Assembly: GCF_000376565.1 (NCBI RefSeq)
Contig: NZ_BARG01000063.1
Coordinates: 114,282-178,281 of the forward strand
DNA: 64,000 bases
DNA from: Streptomyces hokutonensis
Lineage (GTDB): Bacteria > Actinomycetota > Actinomycetes > Streptomycetales > Streptomycetaceae
Direction: 5' to 3'
Of this stretch, positions 42,935 to 50,833 are shown one piece after another; position 1 is the stretch's first letter; each line of letters begins with the position of its first letter. The position numbers and the translations under genes were made by a program. Under the pieces are notes generated by a model that saw only the letters and a list, made by a program, of their open reading frames with translations, did not search any database and was not told where the DNA came from.

Positions 42935-42999
42935 CGTGGCTGGTCGCGCCCACGCGGCAGAGCCGCAAATCGATACAGCCCCGCGCCCCTGAAGGGGCG
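42935..42999. repeat. Dispersed intergenic repeat, subtype B
   Basis: A 65-bp element containing GCGCCCACGCGGCAGAGCCG and ending CAGCCCCGCGCCCCTGAAGG, between the permease and ATPase genes of one transporter. The same element recurs at 53.9 and (inverted) 59.6 kb. The GCGG-CCGC centre can fold back. Confidence 0.85.
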
Positions 43000-43011
43000 C
43001 TGCAGTGACCG

Positions 43012-44475
43012 CTACTCGACTCTGCGCAGCGCGTCCGCCGGGCGGAGGCGGGAGGCGCGCCAGCCGCCGAAGGCGCCGGCGATCAGGCCGCCGGCTACGG
43101 CGAGGCCGACCGCGAGGCCGATGGTGGTGGCGTTGACGGGCGCGGTGAGCGCGACGTCGAGCGTCTTGGCCGCGGCCTGCCGGCCGAAGCCGCCACCGCC
43201 GCCGGGGCCGCCGCCCGGACGGGCGGCGCCGCCGGCCGAGTTGCCGAGCGAGGCGGACAGGGTCGGGCTGATCGCGGTCACGACGTACGCGCCCGCCAGG
43301 CCGAGCGCGATACCGAGGGCGCCGCCGACCAGACCGTTGACGATGGCCTCGCCGACCACCTGCCGGGTGACCCGGCCGGACTTCCAGCCGAGCGCCTTCA
43401 GCGTGCCGAACTCACGCACCCGGCGGGAGACCGCCGAGGAGGTGAGCAGACCGGCGACCAGGAACGCGGCGATCAGCACCGCGATCGACAGCCACTTGCC
43501 GACGCTGGTGGCGAGGGAGGAGGCGGTGGACAGGGACCCGGAGACGGTGTCCGCCAGGTCGGCGGAGGTGGTGACCGTCGTACCCGAGACATTGCTGGTG
43601 ATGGTCTTCTTGACGGCCGAGATCTGCTTGGAGTCGGTCGCCTTGACGTAGATCGTGGTGACCTTGTTCTTGTCACCGCTCAGGGTCTGCGCCTGCGTCA
43701 GCGGGATGTACAGATTGGCCGCGGCGTCACCGCTGGTCGCGGTGGCGATCCCGATGACCTTGTACTTGACGCTCTTGATGGTGACGGTCGAACCGACCTT
43801 GAGCTTCTTCTCCTTGGCGTACGCCGAGTCGGCGACGACGACCTTGGAGTTGGTCTCGGAGGTGGTGAAGGTACGGCCGCTGGTGATCTTCGAGGAGGTC
43901 AGCGGGCCGAGCGCGGGCTTGGTGACGTCCGTGCCGTAGACCGTGTACGCGTTGATGTTGAAGTTGGCGCCACCACCGGTGACTTCACCCTGCGGCGCGC
44001 CGGTGCCACCGCCCTGCCGGTTGCCGCCTCCGGTGCCGCTGCCCTGGTTCTGCTGGAACTGGCCGCGGGTGAACTGGCCGTCGACCTTGACGACGTTGAG
44101 GCTGAGCCCGCCGACGGCGTCGGACACCCCCTTCTGGCCCGCGACCTTGGTGACGGTGGTGGAGGCCAGCGTCGTGAAGCCCTGGACCATGACGCGGTCG
44201 CTGCTCTGCGTCTTGCTGTCGTCGTTGTTGTTGGCGTCGAACTGGAACCGCGGCTGCTGCGAGCTGCTCGCGCTGGCCGTGGCCGCCTTGGTGACGGTCA
44301 TGTCCGTGCCGAGTCCGTACAGCGACTGGAGGACCTTGTCCTGCGCCTTCCCCATGCCGGAGGACACGGAGTTGACCACGATGACCAGCGCAATGCCCAG
44401 TGCGAGGCCGGAGGCGACGACGAGGGCCGCTTTTCTGCGGCGGCGCAACTCGCGCCTCAGGTAGGTGAAGAACAT
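43012..44475 (-). CDS. MacB-like ABC transporter permease
   Basis: A 487-residue protein with the MacB/FtsX topology: one N-terminal helix (about 21-42), a large extracytoplasmic domain (about 45-325) rich in Ser, Thr, Gln and Gly (a low-complexity stretch near 130-160), and three C-terminal helices with the FtsX motif SRRVREFGTLKALGWKSGRV. A Gly/Pro-rich insert (GGAARPGGGPGGGGGFG) lies between the last two helices. It works with the ATPase gene downstream. The export substrate is unknown. Confidence 0.9.
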   Translation of the reverse strand: MFFTYLRRELRRRRKAALVVASGLALGIALVIVVNSVSSGMGKAQDKVLQSLYGLGTDMTVTKAATASASSSQQPRFQFDANNNDDSKTQSSDRVMVQGFTTLASTTVTKVAGQKGVSDAVGGLSLNVVKVDGQFTRGQFQQNQGSGTGGGNRQGGGTGAPQGEVTGGGANFNINAYTVYGTDVTKPALGPLTSSKITSGRTFTTSETNSKVVVADSAYAKEKKLKVGSTVTIKSVKYKVIGIATATSGDAAANLYIPLTQAQTLSGDKNKVTTIYVKATDSKQISAVKKTITSNVSGTTVTTSADLADTVSGSLSTASSLATSVGKWLSIAVLIAAFLVAGLLTSSAVSRRVREFGTLKALGWKSGRVTRQVVGEAIVNGLVGGALGIALGLAGAYVVTAISPTLSASLGNSAGGAARPGGGPGGGGGFGRQAAAKTLDVALTAPVNATTIGLAVGLAVAGGLIAGAFGGWRASRLRPADALRRVE

Positions 44476-44756
44476 GGCCCGCAAGCTAGGTACGGCGCGT
44501 GATGATGCCATAAGGCCGACATAAGAGAACGATGAGAAGGCTGTCCGTGGGCAAAGAATGAGCCTCTGCGGGGCTGTCAACGAGGAAGCGAAGCAAGGGC
44601 GATACAACCCTTTGATCCCTGTTTCCCCACTCCGGGACAGCCGCCGCCGGGAGGGTGGCCCGGCTGTACACCCGAGAAGTTCCCACCGAATTTCGGAGGG
44701 ACGGGGCCTTTCGTGAAATGAGAGAGCTGATGGAGAAGCGGGAATCCGGACAACGG

Positions 44757-45326
44757 CTAACGCAATGACGCGGCCTTCTCGATCTTCGCGCGGTAAGCCG
44801 CACGGGCTTCCTCGTCGATGGGCTGCTCGTGTTCGGGGCGCAACCCGGTCCGGCCGTCGAGGCCCTCGCGCAGGATGTCGGCCTGCCCGGTGTGCCGGAC
44901 GGACTCGCCCAGGACATGGACCATGACGGCGAACAGATTCGTATTGGTATACGGCTCCGGCCACCACGGCACATGGCCGGGGGCGTCGAGGGGAAGCTCG
45001 TCGATCGTCGCGTCCGAGTGTTCCCACGTGCGCCGGTAGAACGCGATGATCTGGTCGCGGGTCTCGTCCTCTGCCGCCCACAGATCGCTGCCGTCGGAGT
45101 CCTGCCACCGGGAGAGCGGTTCCGGGGAAGGGCGCTCGAAGACCTCGCCGAAGTACCTGGCCTCGACGGTGGCCACGTGTTTGACCAGGCCGAGGAGATT
45201 GGTCCCGGTCACCGTCAAAGGCCGCCGGGCGTCGTACTCGGACAAGCCGTCGAGTTTCCAGAGCAACGCCTCGCGATCCCGCCGCAGTCTCCCGTGCAGG
45301 TTGTCCTTCGCGAATTCATCGATCAT
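44757..45326 (-). CDS. DinB family protein (DUF664)
   Basis: A 189-residue four-helix-bundle protein of the DinB superfamily, DUF664 branch. The metal-binding histidines are visible: His in LVKHVATVEARYFG near residue 49, and the later VHVLGESVRHTGQAD, giving the typical H...HxxxH set. Actinobacterial members include mycothiol-dependent transferases such as maleylpyruvate isomerase, so a mycothiol-linked role is possible but unproven. The ATG at 45326 starts the conserved sequence; one further upstream lacks a ribosome binding site. Confidence 0.85.
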   Translation of the reverse strand: MIDEFAKDNLHGRLRRDREALLWKLDGLSEYDARRPLTVTGTNLLGLVKHVATVEARYFGEVFERPSPEPLSRWQDSDGSDLWAAEDETRDQIIAFYRRTWEHSDATIDELPLDAPGHVPWWPEPYTNTNLFAVMVHVLGESVRHTGQADILREGLDGRTGLRPEHEQPIDEEARAAYRAKIEKAASLR

Positions 45327-45383
45327 GCGACATGAGCCTGCCATGGGCCGCCCGGGAGCAGGCCCACTTCGAAGAAGGTTCCG

Positions 45384-45785
45384 TCAGGGTGAACGCGTTC
45401 CCGCAGCTCCCTGAGATGAACGACCCCTTTCGGCAAGGCAGTTCAGCTCGCACCAGACCGTCTTGCGGTCCGCGCCCTGTTCCACGCCCCACCGCTGCGT
45501 GAGCGCGTCGAGGAGTGCCATGCCCCGGCCGTGTTCGTCCGTCGCGCCGGCCCTCAGCAGGACGGGCAACGCCCGCGGGTCCGGGTCGGTGACCTCGACT
45601 CGCGTGTGGCCGTCGTCCGCGTCGAGGACTCGCACGGTCACCGGAGTCCCTTCCCCGACGTGGTCGATCACGTTCGTCACCAACTCCGTTGCGCAGAGGC
45701 GGACTTCGTAGGTGTGGTGGCGGAGGTGGTGGCGAAGTTCCGGTACGGCCTTGGGAGTTGCGAGCAGACGGAGTTCGAACGTCAC
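45384..45785 (-). CDS. Anti-sigma-like ATP-binding protein (HATPase_c, RsbW type)
   Basis: A 133-residue protein with the GHKL fold: N-box ATELVTNVIDH, G1-type DPDPRALPVL and G2 box DEHGRGMALLD. These small ATPases occur in large numbers in Streptomyces and are thought to act as anti-sigma or signalling kinases, often near XRE-DUF397 genes as here. The GTG start overlaps the stop of the upstream 61-residue gene (GTGA), so the two are coupled. Confidence 0.87.
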   Translation of the reverse strand: MTFELRLLATPKAVPELRHHLRHHTYEVRLCATELVTNVIDHVGEGTPVTVRVLDADDGHTRVEVTDPDPRALPVLLRAGATDEHGRGMALLDALTQRWGVEQGADRKTVWCELNCLAERGRSSQGAAGTRSP

Positions 45786-45967
45786 TGTCCCGCCGCCTTG
45801 CGGAGGGCGGCGGCGAGTTCACGGGCGGTGGCGATGTTGCAGTTCCCGAGCGCGACGAGGCCGGCGGCCAGGATGTCCACGCCGAGGGAGGGCAGCGTGA
45901 TGTCGTGCAGGCCGAGGGCCTCGCGGAGTTCCTCCACGCAGAGGGTCGTGTCGTAGGGGTCGGACAT
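45782..45967 (-). CDS. Small protein coupled to the anti-sigma-like ATPase
   Basis: A 61-residue acidic protein (SDPYDTTLCVEELREALGLH) with predicted helices and no recognised domain. AGGAGG lies 9 nt before the ATG, and its stop overlaps the ATPase start. It is divergent from the XRE gene. Its place in the cluster suggests a regulatory partner, but this is inference from context alone. Confidence 0.75.
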   Translation of the reverse strand: MSDPYDTTLCVEELREALGLHDITLPSLGVDILAAGLVALGNCNIATARELAAALRKAAGQ

Positions 45968-46076
45968 GAACGGGTGCCTCCTGTGCGCTCTGTGACGAAC
46001 TCCTCACAGACTGGCGTCCCGCTGGCTACCGTAAAAGAGGTTTCGCGTTCGCGACCGGCGCTGCGGAGGAGGGCAA

Positions 46077-46943
46077 GTGGTGGCACGGGGCAAAGACATC
46101 GACGGCTCGATGAGCGTTCCGACCTTCTACGGCAAGGAGTTGCGGTGGAAGAGGGAGGAGGCGGGGCTGTCGTTGGATGCGTTCCTGGAGGGCATCTTCT
46201 ACGGCAAGACGTACCTGAGCGACATCGAGCACGGTGAGCGACGGATGCCGCTCGATCTGGCCCAGCATGCGGATCGGAAGCTGGGGACGGACGGGTTCTT
46301 CGAGCGGAACTGTGAGGTTGTGCGGAAAGCGCGGAGGGGGCCGCATGCCGCGTACTTCGAGAAGGTCCTGGAGGCGGAGAAGCACGCGGAGTCCATCGAG
46401 GAGTGGTGCCCCATCAACGTCCCGGGGCTGCTCCAAACCGCCACGTACGCGCGGACGATGGTCCGTTCGGCTCACCCGGCGGCCTCCGACGAGTGGGTCG
46501 AGGAGAAGGTGACGGGCCGCCTCGCCCGTGCCCGCCTCTTCGAGGACGACCACGCCACCCCTGAGTACTGGGTGATCCTGCACGAGTCGCTGCTTGCCGA
46601 CCCGGTCCTCCCGCCAGAGGAGATGGCCGAACAACTCGACCGAATCGTGGAGTTGGCCGAGCGACGTCGGGTTACTCCGCAGATCGTTCCGCGGACGTGC
46701 GGCGCGCATCCTCTGATGGCCGCCTCCATCAAGGTCATGGCGTTCCCGGACGCCCCGCCGTTGATCTACACGGAGGCGTCGTACAGCGGTGACACCATCG
46801 ACGATCCGGCCCTCGTGAAGCAGTACCGCAAGGCATACGATCGGCTCAGGGCCGTCGCGTTGTCACCGGAGGCGTCCCTGGCGATGATCAAGGCAGCGGC
46901 AGAGGAATTCCGAAATGGCAAGCAACGGGACCGACTTGAGTGA
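46077..46943 (+). CDS. XRE regulator with DUF5753 domain
   Basis: A 288-residue protein. The helix-turn-helix lies at about 18-70 (LRWKREEAGLSLDAFLEGIF, YLSDIEHGERRMP), followed by a long DUF5753 domain (about 100-280, with VPGLLQTATYARTMV and PQIVPR). It begins with two consecutive GTGs preceded by GGAGGAGGG. Genes of this type pair with small DUF397 proteins; the WhiJ/SCO4542 system is the best-known case and links to development and antibiotic control. The DUF397 gene overlaps its 3' end, and the anti-sigma-like pair is divergent. Confidence 0.9.
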   Translation: MVARGKDIDGSMSVPTFYGKELRWKREEAGLSLDAFLEGIFYGKTYLSDIEHGERRMPLDLAQHADRKLGTDGFFERNCEVVRKARRGPHAAYFEKVLEAEKHAESIEEWCPINVPGLLQTATYARTMVRSAHPAASDEWVEEKVTGRLARARLFEDDHATPEYWVILHESLLADPVLPPEEMAEQLDRIVELAERRRVTPQIVPRTCGAHPLMAASIKVMAFPDAPPLIYTEASYSGDTIDDPALVKQYRKAYDRLRAVALSPEASLAMIKAAAEEFRNGKQRDRLE

Positions 46944-47244
46944 CGCGCTCTGGATCAAGAGCAGCTACAGCAACGGGGATGGGGGAGATTGCGTCGAGAT
47001 CGCGACCGACTTCCCCGGCTCCGCCCTCTGGCGCAAGTCGAGCTACAGCAACGGGGACGGCGGCAACTGCGTAGAGGTCGCCGCCAACCTCCCCGGCCTC
47101 GTCCCCGTCCGCGACTCCAAGACCGCCCCCCACGGCCCCGCCCTCATCCTCACCGCCTCCGCCTGGGCCCCCTTCGTCACCGCGCTGAAGACCCCTGTTG
47201 ACCAGTCGGGCTTGCTGCGGGCGCCGCAGCCGGTATCGTCGTAG
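46915..47244 (+). CDS. Double DUF397 domain protein
   Basis: A 109-residue protein with two DUF397 modules: LWIKSSYSNGDGGDCVEIAT at 12-31 and LWRKSSYSNGDGGNCVEVAA at 38-57, then the family's VPVRDSK and a C-terminal FVTALK helix. Most DUF397 proteins are 60-75 residues with one module; here the N-terminal half of the module has been duplicated. It overlaps the end of the XRE gene by 29 bp, so the pair are co-translated. It probably modulates the XRE partner. Confidence 0.9.
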   Translation: MASNGTDLSDALWIKSSYSNGDGGDCVEIATDFPGSALWRKSSYSNGDGGNCVEVAANLPGLVPVRDSKTAPHGPALILTASAWAPFVTALKTPVDQSGLLRAPQPVSS

Positions 47245-47251
47245 AAGAGGA

Positions 47252-47290
47252 ACGAGCCCCCGCCACGGCCGGTATCCGTGACAGGGGCTC
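47252..47290 (+). terminator. Terminator after the DUF397 gene
   Basis: GAGCCCC near 47252 pairs with GGGGCTC ending near 47290, with a second helix CACGG/CCGTG inside. It follows the DUF397 stop by 8 bp. Confidence 0.65.
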
Positions 47291-47341
47291 AGGCTCACTC
47301 AGGAGCCTTCGGAGGCCCCTAATACTTCTGGGGACCTCCGG

Positions 47342-47455
47342 CTACCTGCTGAGCCACCAGAGCCACCACCTCCTCACGTGCTTGGCCCACGATTCCGGCA
47401 GCAACCGGGTGAGCCGACACACAAGAGTCAGCCTTGGCTTGGCATGACGTCCCAT
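47342..47455 (-). CDS. Possible Trp-rich 37-residue small protein
   Basis: ATG at 47455 is preceded on the minus strand by GGGAGG at good spacing and opens 37 codons beginning MGRHAKPR and ending in a Trp- and Arg-rich tail (HVRRWWLWWLSR). The ribosome binding site lies in a 13-bp inverted repeat whose partners at 47477-47483 and 47551-47563 would hide it. The coding claim is weak: short length, no homologue recalled. It may simply be a by-product of the plus-strand terminator. Confidence 0.3.
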   Translation of the reverse strand: MGRHAKPRLTLVCRLTRLLPESWAKHVRRWWLWWLSR

Positions 47456-47575
47456 GGGTGCGCCTCCCTTTTCTCAGGGAGGCGGCCTTTTTTCGTACCC
47501 GGATCCGCCTCGCTTCGGGCCGGGCCCCGAGGGGACGGGACCCGGAACAAGGGAGGCGCACCCGAGGGCGCGTCA
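47446..47575. other. Structured intergenic element with nested inverted repeats
   Basis: GGGTGCGCCTCCC (47456-47468) is matched perfectly by GGGAGGCGCACCC (47551-47563), and flanking TGACG/CGTCA extend the pairing after a short internal loop. Within it, GCCTCCC (47462-47468) also pairs with GGGAGGC (47477-47483) next to CTTTTTT, a textbook plus-strand terminator. The two pairings exclude each other. The rest of the 450-bp gap between the DUF397 gene and the transpeptidase gene holds no convincing gene. Confidence 0.6.
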
Positions 47576-47640
47576 TATGACGGATATTACCGGCAACTCG
47601 CATATGCCGTACACCACTTGAGCCACGTCAGGCAACGAAA

Positions 47641-47674
47641 AGGCGGTCACCCCCAACCAAGGGGCAACCGCCTT
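47641..47674 (-). terminator. Terminator of the L,D-transpeptidase gene
   Basis: GGCGGT with CCCC (47642-47655) pairs with GGGG and ACCGCC (47660-47673); on the minus strand the stem is followed by TTTTCGTT. It lies about 25 bp after the transpeptidase stop. Confidence 0.8.
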
Positions 47675-47696
47675 CAAGCAAACCGGAGTTGGCGGA

Positions 47697-48947
47697 TCAG
47701 ACCGCCGACCCCGCCTTCCACTGCGCCCAGTCCATGTTCCAGCCGTTGAGGCCGTTGTCCGGGGCCACCGTCTTGTCACCCGTGTTGGAGATGACGACGA
47801 CGTCACCCACGATCGAGTTGTTGTAGAACCAGGCGGCCGGCATGTTCTTGTCGCCTGCGCCCTTCACGTCCTGGAGACCCACGCAGCCGTGGCTGGTGTT
47901 GACGCTGCCGAAGACGGACGGCGAGCCCCAGTAGTTGCCGTGGATGAACGTGCCGGAGCTGGTGAGGCGGATGGCGTGGGGGACGTCCTTGATGTCGTAC
48001 TCGCCCTTGCCGTCGTCGTCCGTGAAACCGACCGTCGCGCCGTTCATCCGGGTCTGCGTGAACTTCTCCGACATCACCATCTGGCCGTTGTACGTGGTGT
48101 GTTCGGGGGAACCGGCCGAGATCGGGATGGTCTTGACGACCTTGCCGTCCTGCTCGACCTTCATCTGCTTCGACTTGGCGTCGACGTACGAGACCTGGTT
48201 GCGGCCGATGTGGAAGGTGACCGTCTTCTGCTGCACGCCGTAGACCCCGGAGGCGCCCTCGACGCCGTCGAGCGCGAGCTTCAGCGTGACGGTGGAGTTC
48301 TCCTTCCAGTAGTCCTCGGGGCGGCAGTCCATGCGCTGGGTGTTGAACCAGTGGCAGACGACTTCCTGGCCGCTGGTGGAGGTGACGGTGACGCCCTTCT
48401 GGACGGCGGCCTTGTTGGTGATCGCCTTGTTGAAGTTGATCGAGACCGGCATGCCGACGCCGACCGTGGAACCGTCCTCGGGAGTGAAGTTCCCTATGAA
48501 GCTGTTGGCCGGGGAGACCGTGGTGAAGGAGGCGTTCTCGTGGGCGGCGAGGCCGGCGGAGTCCTTGGCGGTCGCGGCGACCTTGTAGGTCGTGGAGCGC
48601 TCCAGCTGGGCGCTGGGCTTCCAGCTGAGCTTGTCGGCGGAGATGGTGCCCGCGACGGCCGTACCGTCCGCGGTGGTCATCGTCACGGCCGTGAGCGTGC
48701 CCTTGCTGACGGTGACGGCGGCCGAGTTGTTGATGGAGGCGTTGTCCGAACCGTCCGCCGGTGTGATCTTGATCTGGGCCTCGGACGACTTCTTCGCCGC
48801 CGCCTCGTCGGCCTTCGACTGTGAGCTCTGGCTCGAGTCGCTGCCGGAGGACTTGTCGTCGCTGCCGGAACACGCCGTGAGCACGAGCACACCGCCGAGC
48901 AGTGCGGACGCGGCCACAAGACCCCTGCGCCGCTTACTGTCCGTCAT
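47697..48947 (-). CDS. L,D-transpeptidase lipoprotein with Ig-like domain
   Basis: A 416-residue lipoprotein. Signal peptide with lipobox LTA-C (Cys26), a Ser/Lys linker, then Ig-like Big_10 domains (about 65-265) and the YkuD catalytic domain (about 275-400). The active site shows HGNYW followed by SHGCVGL at 352-358, with nucleophile Cys355. It forms 3-3 cross-links in peptidoglycan outside the membrane. The ATG at 48947 has GGAG 9 nt upstream; ATGs 5 and 12 codons earlier do not. A terminator follows. Confidence 0.93.
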   Translation of the reverse strand: MTDSKRRRGLVAASALLGGVLVLTACSGSDDKSSGSDSSQSSQSKADEAAAKKSSEAQIKITPADGSDNASINNSAAVTVSKGTLTAVTMTTADGTAVAGTISADKLSWKPSAQLERSTTYKVAATAKDSAGLAAHENASFTTVSPANSFIGNFTPEDGSTVGVGMPVSINFNKAITNKAAVQKGVTVTSTSGQEVVCHWFNTQRMDCRPEDYWKENSTVTLKLALDGVEGASGVYGVQQKTVTFHIGRNQVSYVDAKSKQMKVEQDGKVVKTIPISAGSPEHTTYNGQMVMSEKFTQTRMNGATVGFTDDDGKGEYDIKDVPHAIRLTSSGTFIHGNYWGSPSVFGSVNTSHGCVGLQDVKGAGDKNMPAAWFYNNSIVGDVVVISNTGDKTVAPDNGLNGWNMDWAQWKAGSAV

Positions 48948-49108
48948 CACACGCTTCTCCATCGTTGCCGAATCACCAAACACCCGAGCGCCCCGTTAAA
49001 CAGTTCTTAAGAATCCAACGCTACGACTGGTGCATCCCGTTCCGCTTACCCACTATCTGTGGGGCACACCACGTCGACTGTGACGCCCGGAACCACTGGG
49101 ACGACGAA

Positions 49109-49136
49109 ACCCCGGACAGCGGTTGCCGCCCGGGGT
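49109..49136 (-). terminator. Terminator of the acidic 117-residue gene
   Basis: ACCCCGG (49109-49115) and GCGG pair with CCGC and CCGGGGT (49130-49136) in a two-part stem, 20 bp after the minus-strand gene ends. Confidence 0.65.
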
Positions 49137-49156
49137 CATACGCTCCCGCGCACGGC

Positions 49157-49510
49157 TCAGCCGACCACTGCCGTCCCGTCTGCTTCCTCATCGCCGTCGA
49201 CATCATCCTCGTCGAGGTCCCAATCCGGCGAATCCGGGTCGTAGTCGATCTCCTCACTGCTCCATGAGGCCTGGGCCAGTTCGACCCCGGGCATCTCGCC
49301 GACCAGGTCGAACGGGTCCACGAGATAGGCGAGGGCCTCGGCGGTGTCTTCCGTCACAGCGCTCTCGGCGTGCGTCCGTTCGTCCCCGGGCAGTTCCGGA
49401 TCGTCGGCGATCTTGGCCAGCGCGGCCTTGGTCACGGCGTCCTCGTTCTCCACTTCAAGAACGAGTTCGACACGAAGGCGTACAAAACGTGATGTCTCTG
49501 GAGTGCTCAT
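49157..49510 (-). CDS. Acidic conserved protein of unknown function
   Basis: A 117-residue protein: a ferredoxin-like or beta-alpha N-terminal half (RFVRLRVELVLEVENEDAVT) and a strongly acidic C-terminal tail (residues about 92-110 almost all Asp/Glu/Pro/Ser). No named domain. The ATG at 49510 has a poor ribosome binding site but starts the sensible sequence. It is divergent from the LAXTG protein gene. Confidence 0.7.
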   Translation of the reverse strand: MSTPETSRFVRLRVELVLEVENEDAVTKAALAKIADDPELPGDERTHAESAVTEDTAEALAYLVDPFDLVGEMPGVELAQASWSSEEIDYDPDSPDWDLDEDDVDGDEEADGTAVVG

Positions 49511-49619
49511 GCCGGGAGCGTACGGCCCACAGCTCCCGTGACTTTCCCACGACCCGCAGAGTTCATTAGCATCGCTCCACACGGCCAATTCGCCAGCGCC
49601 ACAAGGGGATCGATATTCC

Positions 49620-49934
49620 GTGTCAACCGCTCGCCGAACGATGCTGACCGCCACCGCCGCGGGCACCCTGCTGGGCGCCCTGTGGTTCGTCCCCTCCGCC
49701 AACGCGACGGTGACCGACCAGGTGAGAGTGGAGACTTCGGCGACGCCAACCTCCCAGGTCACCCAGCAGGCCAGGGTGACCTCCTCGGCGGTCACCACCT
49801 ACTCGGACGACACCCAACTCGCCGACACCGGAAGCCCGGACACCACGCCGTACATCGTCGGCGGGACCGTCTTCCTCGGTCTCGGCGCCGGTTTCGTGGC
49901 GTATTCGGTGCGGCGGGAGCGCCTCGGGTTTTAA
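49620..49934 (+). CDS. Small sortase-anchored surface protein (LAXTG)
   Basis: A 104-residue protein starting at GTG with AAGGGG 11 nt upstream. Signal peptide 1-30 (ANA), a Thr/Ser/Val-rich middle of about 35 residues, then the sorting signal LADTGS near residue 67, a hydrophobic helix and a basic tail RRER. LAXTG is the motif preferred by class E sortases of Streptomyces, which anchor chaplins. The exposed part is only about 35 residues, so it may act as a spacer or a surface coat peptide. No chaplin domain is present. Confidence 0.87.
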   Translation: MSTARRTMLTATAAGTLLGALWFVPSANATVTDQVRVETSATPTSQVTQQARVTSSAVTTYSDDTQLADTGSPDTTPYIVGGTVFLGLGAGFVAYSVRRERLGF

Positions 49935-49939
49935 GTTGC

Positions 49940-49969
49940 TTGACTCTTACTTGACTCAAGCTTCATAGT
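49940..49969 (+). promoter_or_regulatory. Sigma-70-type promoter for a leaderless transcript
   Basis: TTGACT (49940-49945) and CATAGT (49964-49969) are spaced by 18 bp. Transcription would begin about 6-7 nt on, at the ATG of the lipoprotein gene (49976), which has no ribosome binding site. A second CTTGACT (49950-49956) repeats the -35 sequence 11 bp downstream. Confidence 0.65.
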
Positions 49970-49975
49970 CCGCTC

Positions 49976-50791
49976 ATGAAGAGATCATCGGGCATACGGC
50001 TGTGCGTCACCGTCGCGGTGGGCGCACTGTCGCTGGCCCTCATCACCGGCTGCTCCGACGGCGGTTCGGACACCGCGAAGAGCGACGACGCCAAGAGCAA
50101 CGCCGAAGGCACCACCAAGAACTCCGCGAAGGCGCTCAGCGCCGCCGAGTTGCAGAAGCTGGCCCTCGCGAAGGGCGATGTCACCGGCTACGAGGTCGGG
50201 TCGGTCGGCAAGACGTACCCCGCGACCAAGAGCGCCGTCACCGTCGACAAGGCGCAGTGCCGCCCGCTGGCCTGGGCGATGGCCGGGCAGGCGCCGGGCG
50301 ACGCCGCCGCGGCCACGAACAGGCTGGTCACCGAGGCGAAGAAGACCTCCTCCACCCCCTCCAAGTCCGTGGAGGACATGACCGAGGAGGAGTTCGACGA
50401 CGCGTTCGGCTCCGCACTGGACCGCACGACCACCGTCGTAGGACTGTCCTCGTACGACGGCGACGGCGCCGAGAAGACGTTCAAGACCATCTCCGACGCG
50501 GTCAAGACCTGCGCCGGCGGCTTCACCCTCGTCCCCGGCTCCGACGGCACCAAGTACACCGGCGTCGCGACCGAGAAGGCCTCGAACTCCGGCGACGAGT
50601 CGGTGGCGTTCGGCGCGACCGCCGTCATGGAGGACACCGGCGGCAAGACGGGCACCGTGCACACCGAGGTGGTGCGGCACGGCAACACCCTCGTCACGTA
50701 CTACACGGTCAACCTCGGCGCCCTGATGACGCAGAAGGCCTACGCCATCCCGACCGCCGTGATCACCGCCCAGTCCGCCAAGCTGAAGTGA
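49976..50791 (+). CDS. Secreted lipoprotein of unknown function
   Basis: A 271-residue lipoprotein with lipobox ITG-C (Cys26 region, SLALITGCSDGG) and a Ser/Lys/Asp-rich linker. The mature part (about 55-270) is a mixed alpha/beta domain with two cysteines (CRPLAWAMAG and KTCAGGF), similar in layout to the PknH-like/LppX-like extracellular sensor lipoproteins of actinobacteria; no family is certain. It appears to be translated from a leaderless mRNA. It ends at a terminator shared with convergent hutH. Confidence 0.8.
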   Translation: MKRSSGIRLCVTVAVGALSLALITGCSDGGSDTAKSDDAKSNAEGTTKNSAKALSAAELQKLALAKGDVTGYEVGSVGKTYPATKSAVTVDKAQCRPLAWAMAGQAPGDAAAATNRLVTEAKKTSSTPSKSVEDMTEEEFDDAFGSALDRTTTVVGLSSYDGDGAEKTFKTISDAVKTCAGGFTLVPGSDGTKYTGVATEKASNSGDESVAFGATAVMEDTGGKTGTVHTEVVRHGNTLVTYYTVNLGALMTQKAYAIPTAVITAQSAKLK

Positions 50792-50796
50792 CGTAC

Positions 50797-50826
50797 GGGG
50801 CCCGGCAGTTGCCACAGCCGGGCCCC
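50797..50826. terminator. Bidirectional terminator between lipoprotein and hutH
   Basis: GGGGCCCGGC (50797-50806) pairs perfectly with GCCGGGCCCC (50817-50826) around a 10-nt loop, between two converging genes. Confidence 0.85.
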
Positions 50827-50833
50827 AACACCC

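Noticed and set aside
47378..47749. A 123-codon plus-strand frame between the DUF397 and transpeptidase genes
   Set aside because: It runs through two terminator hairpins and into antisense of the transpeptidase gene, has no ribosome binding site, and its composition is not protein-like.
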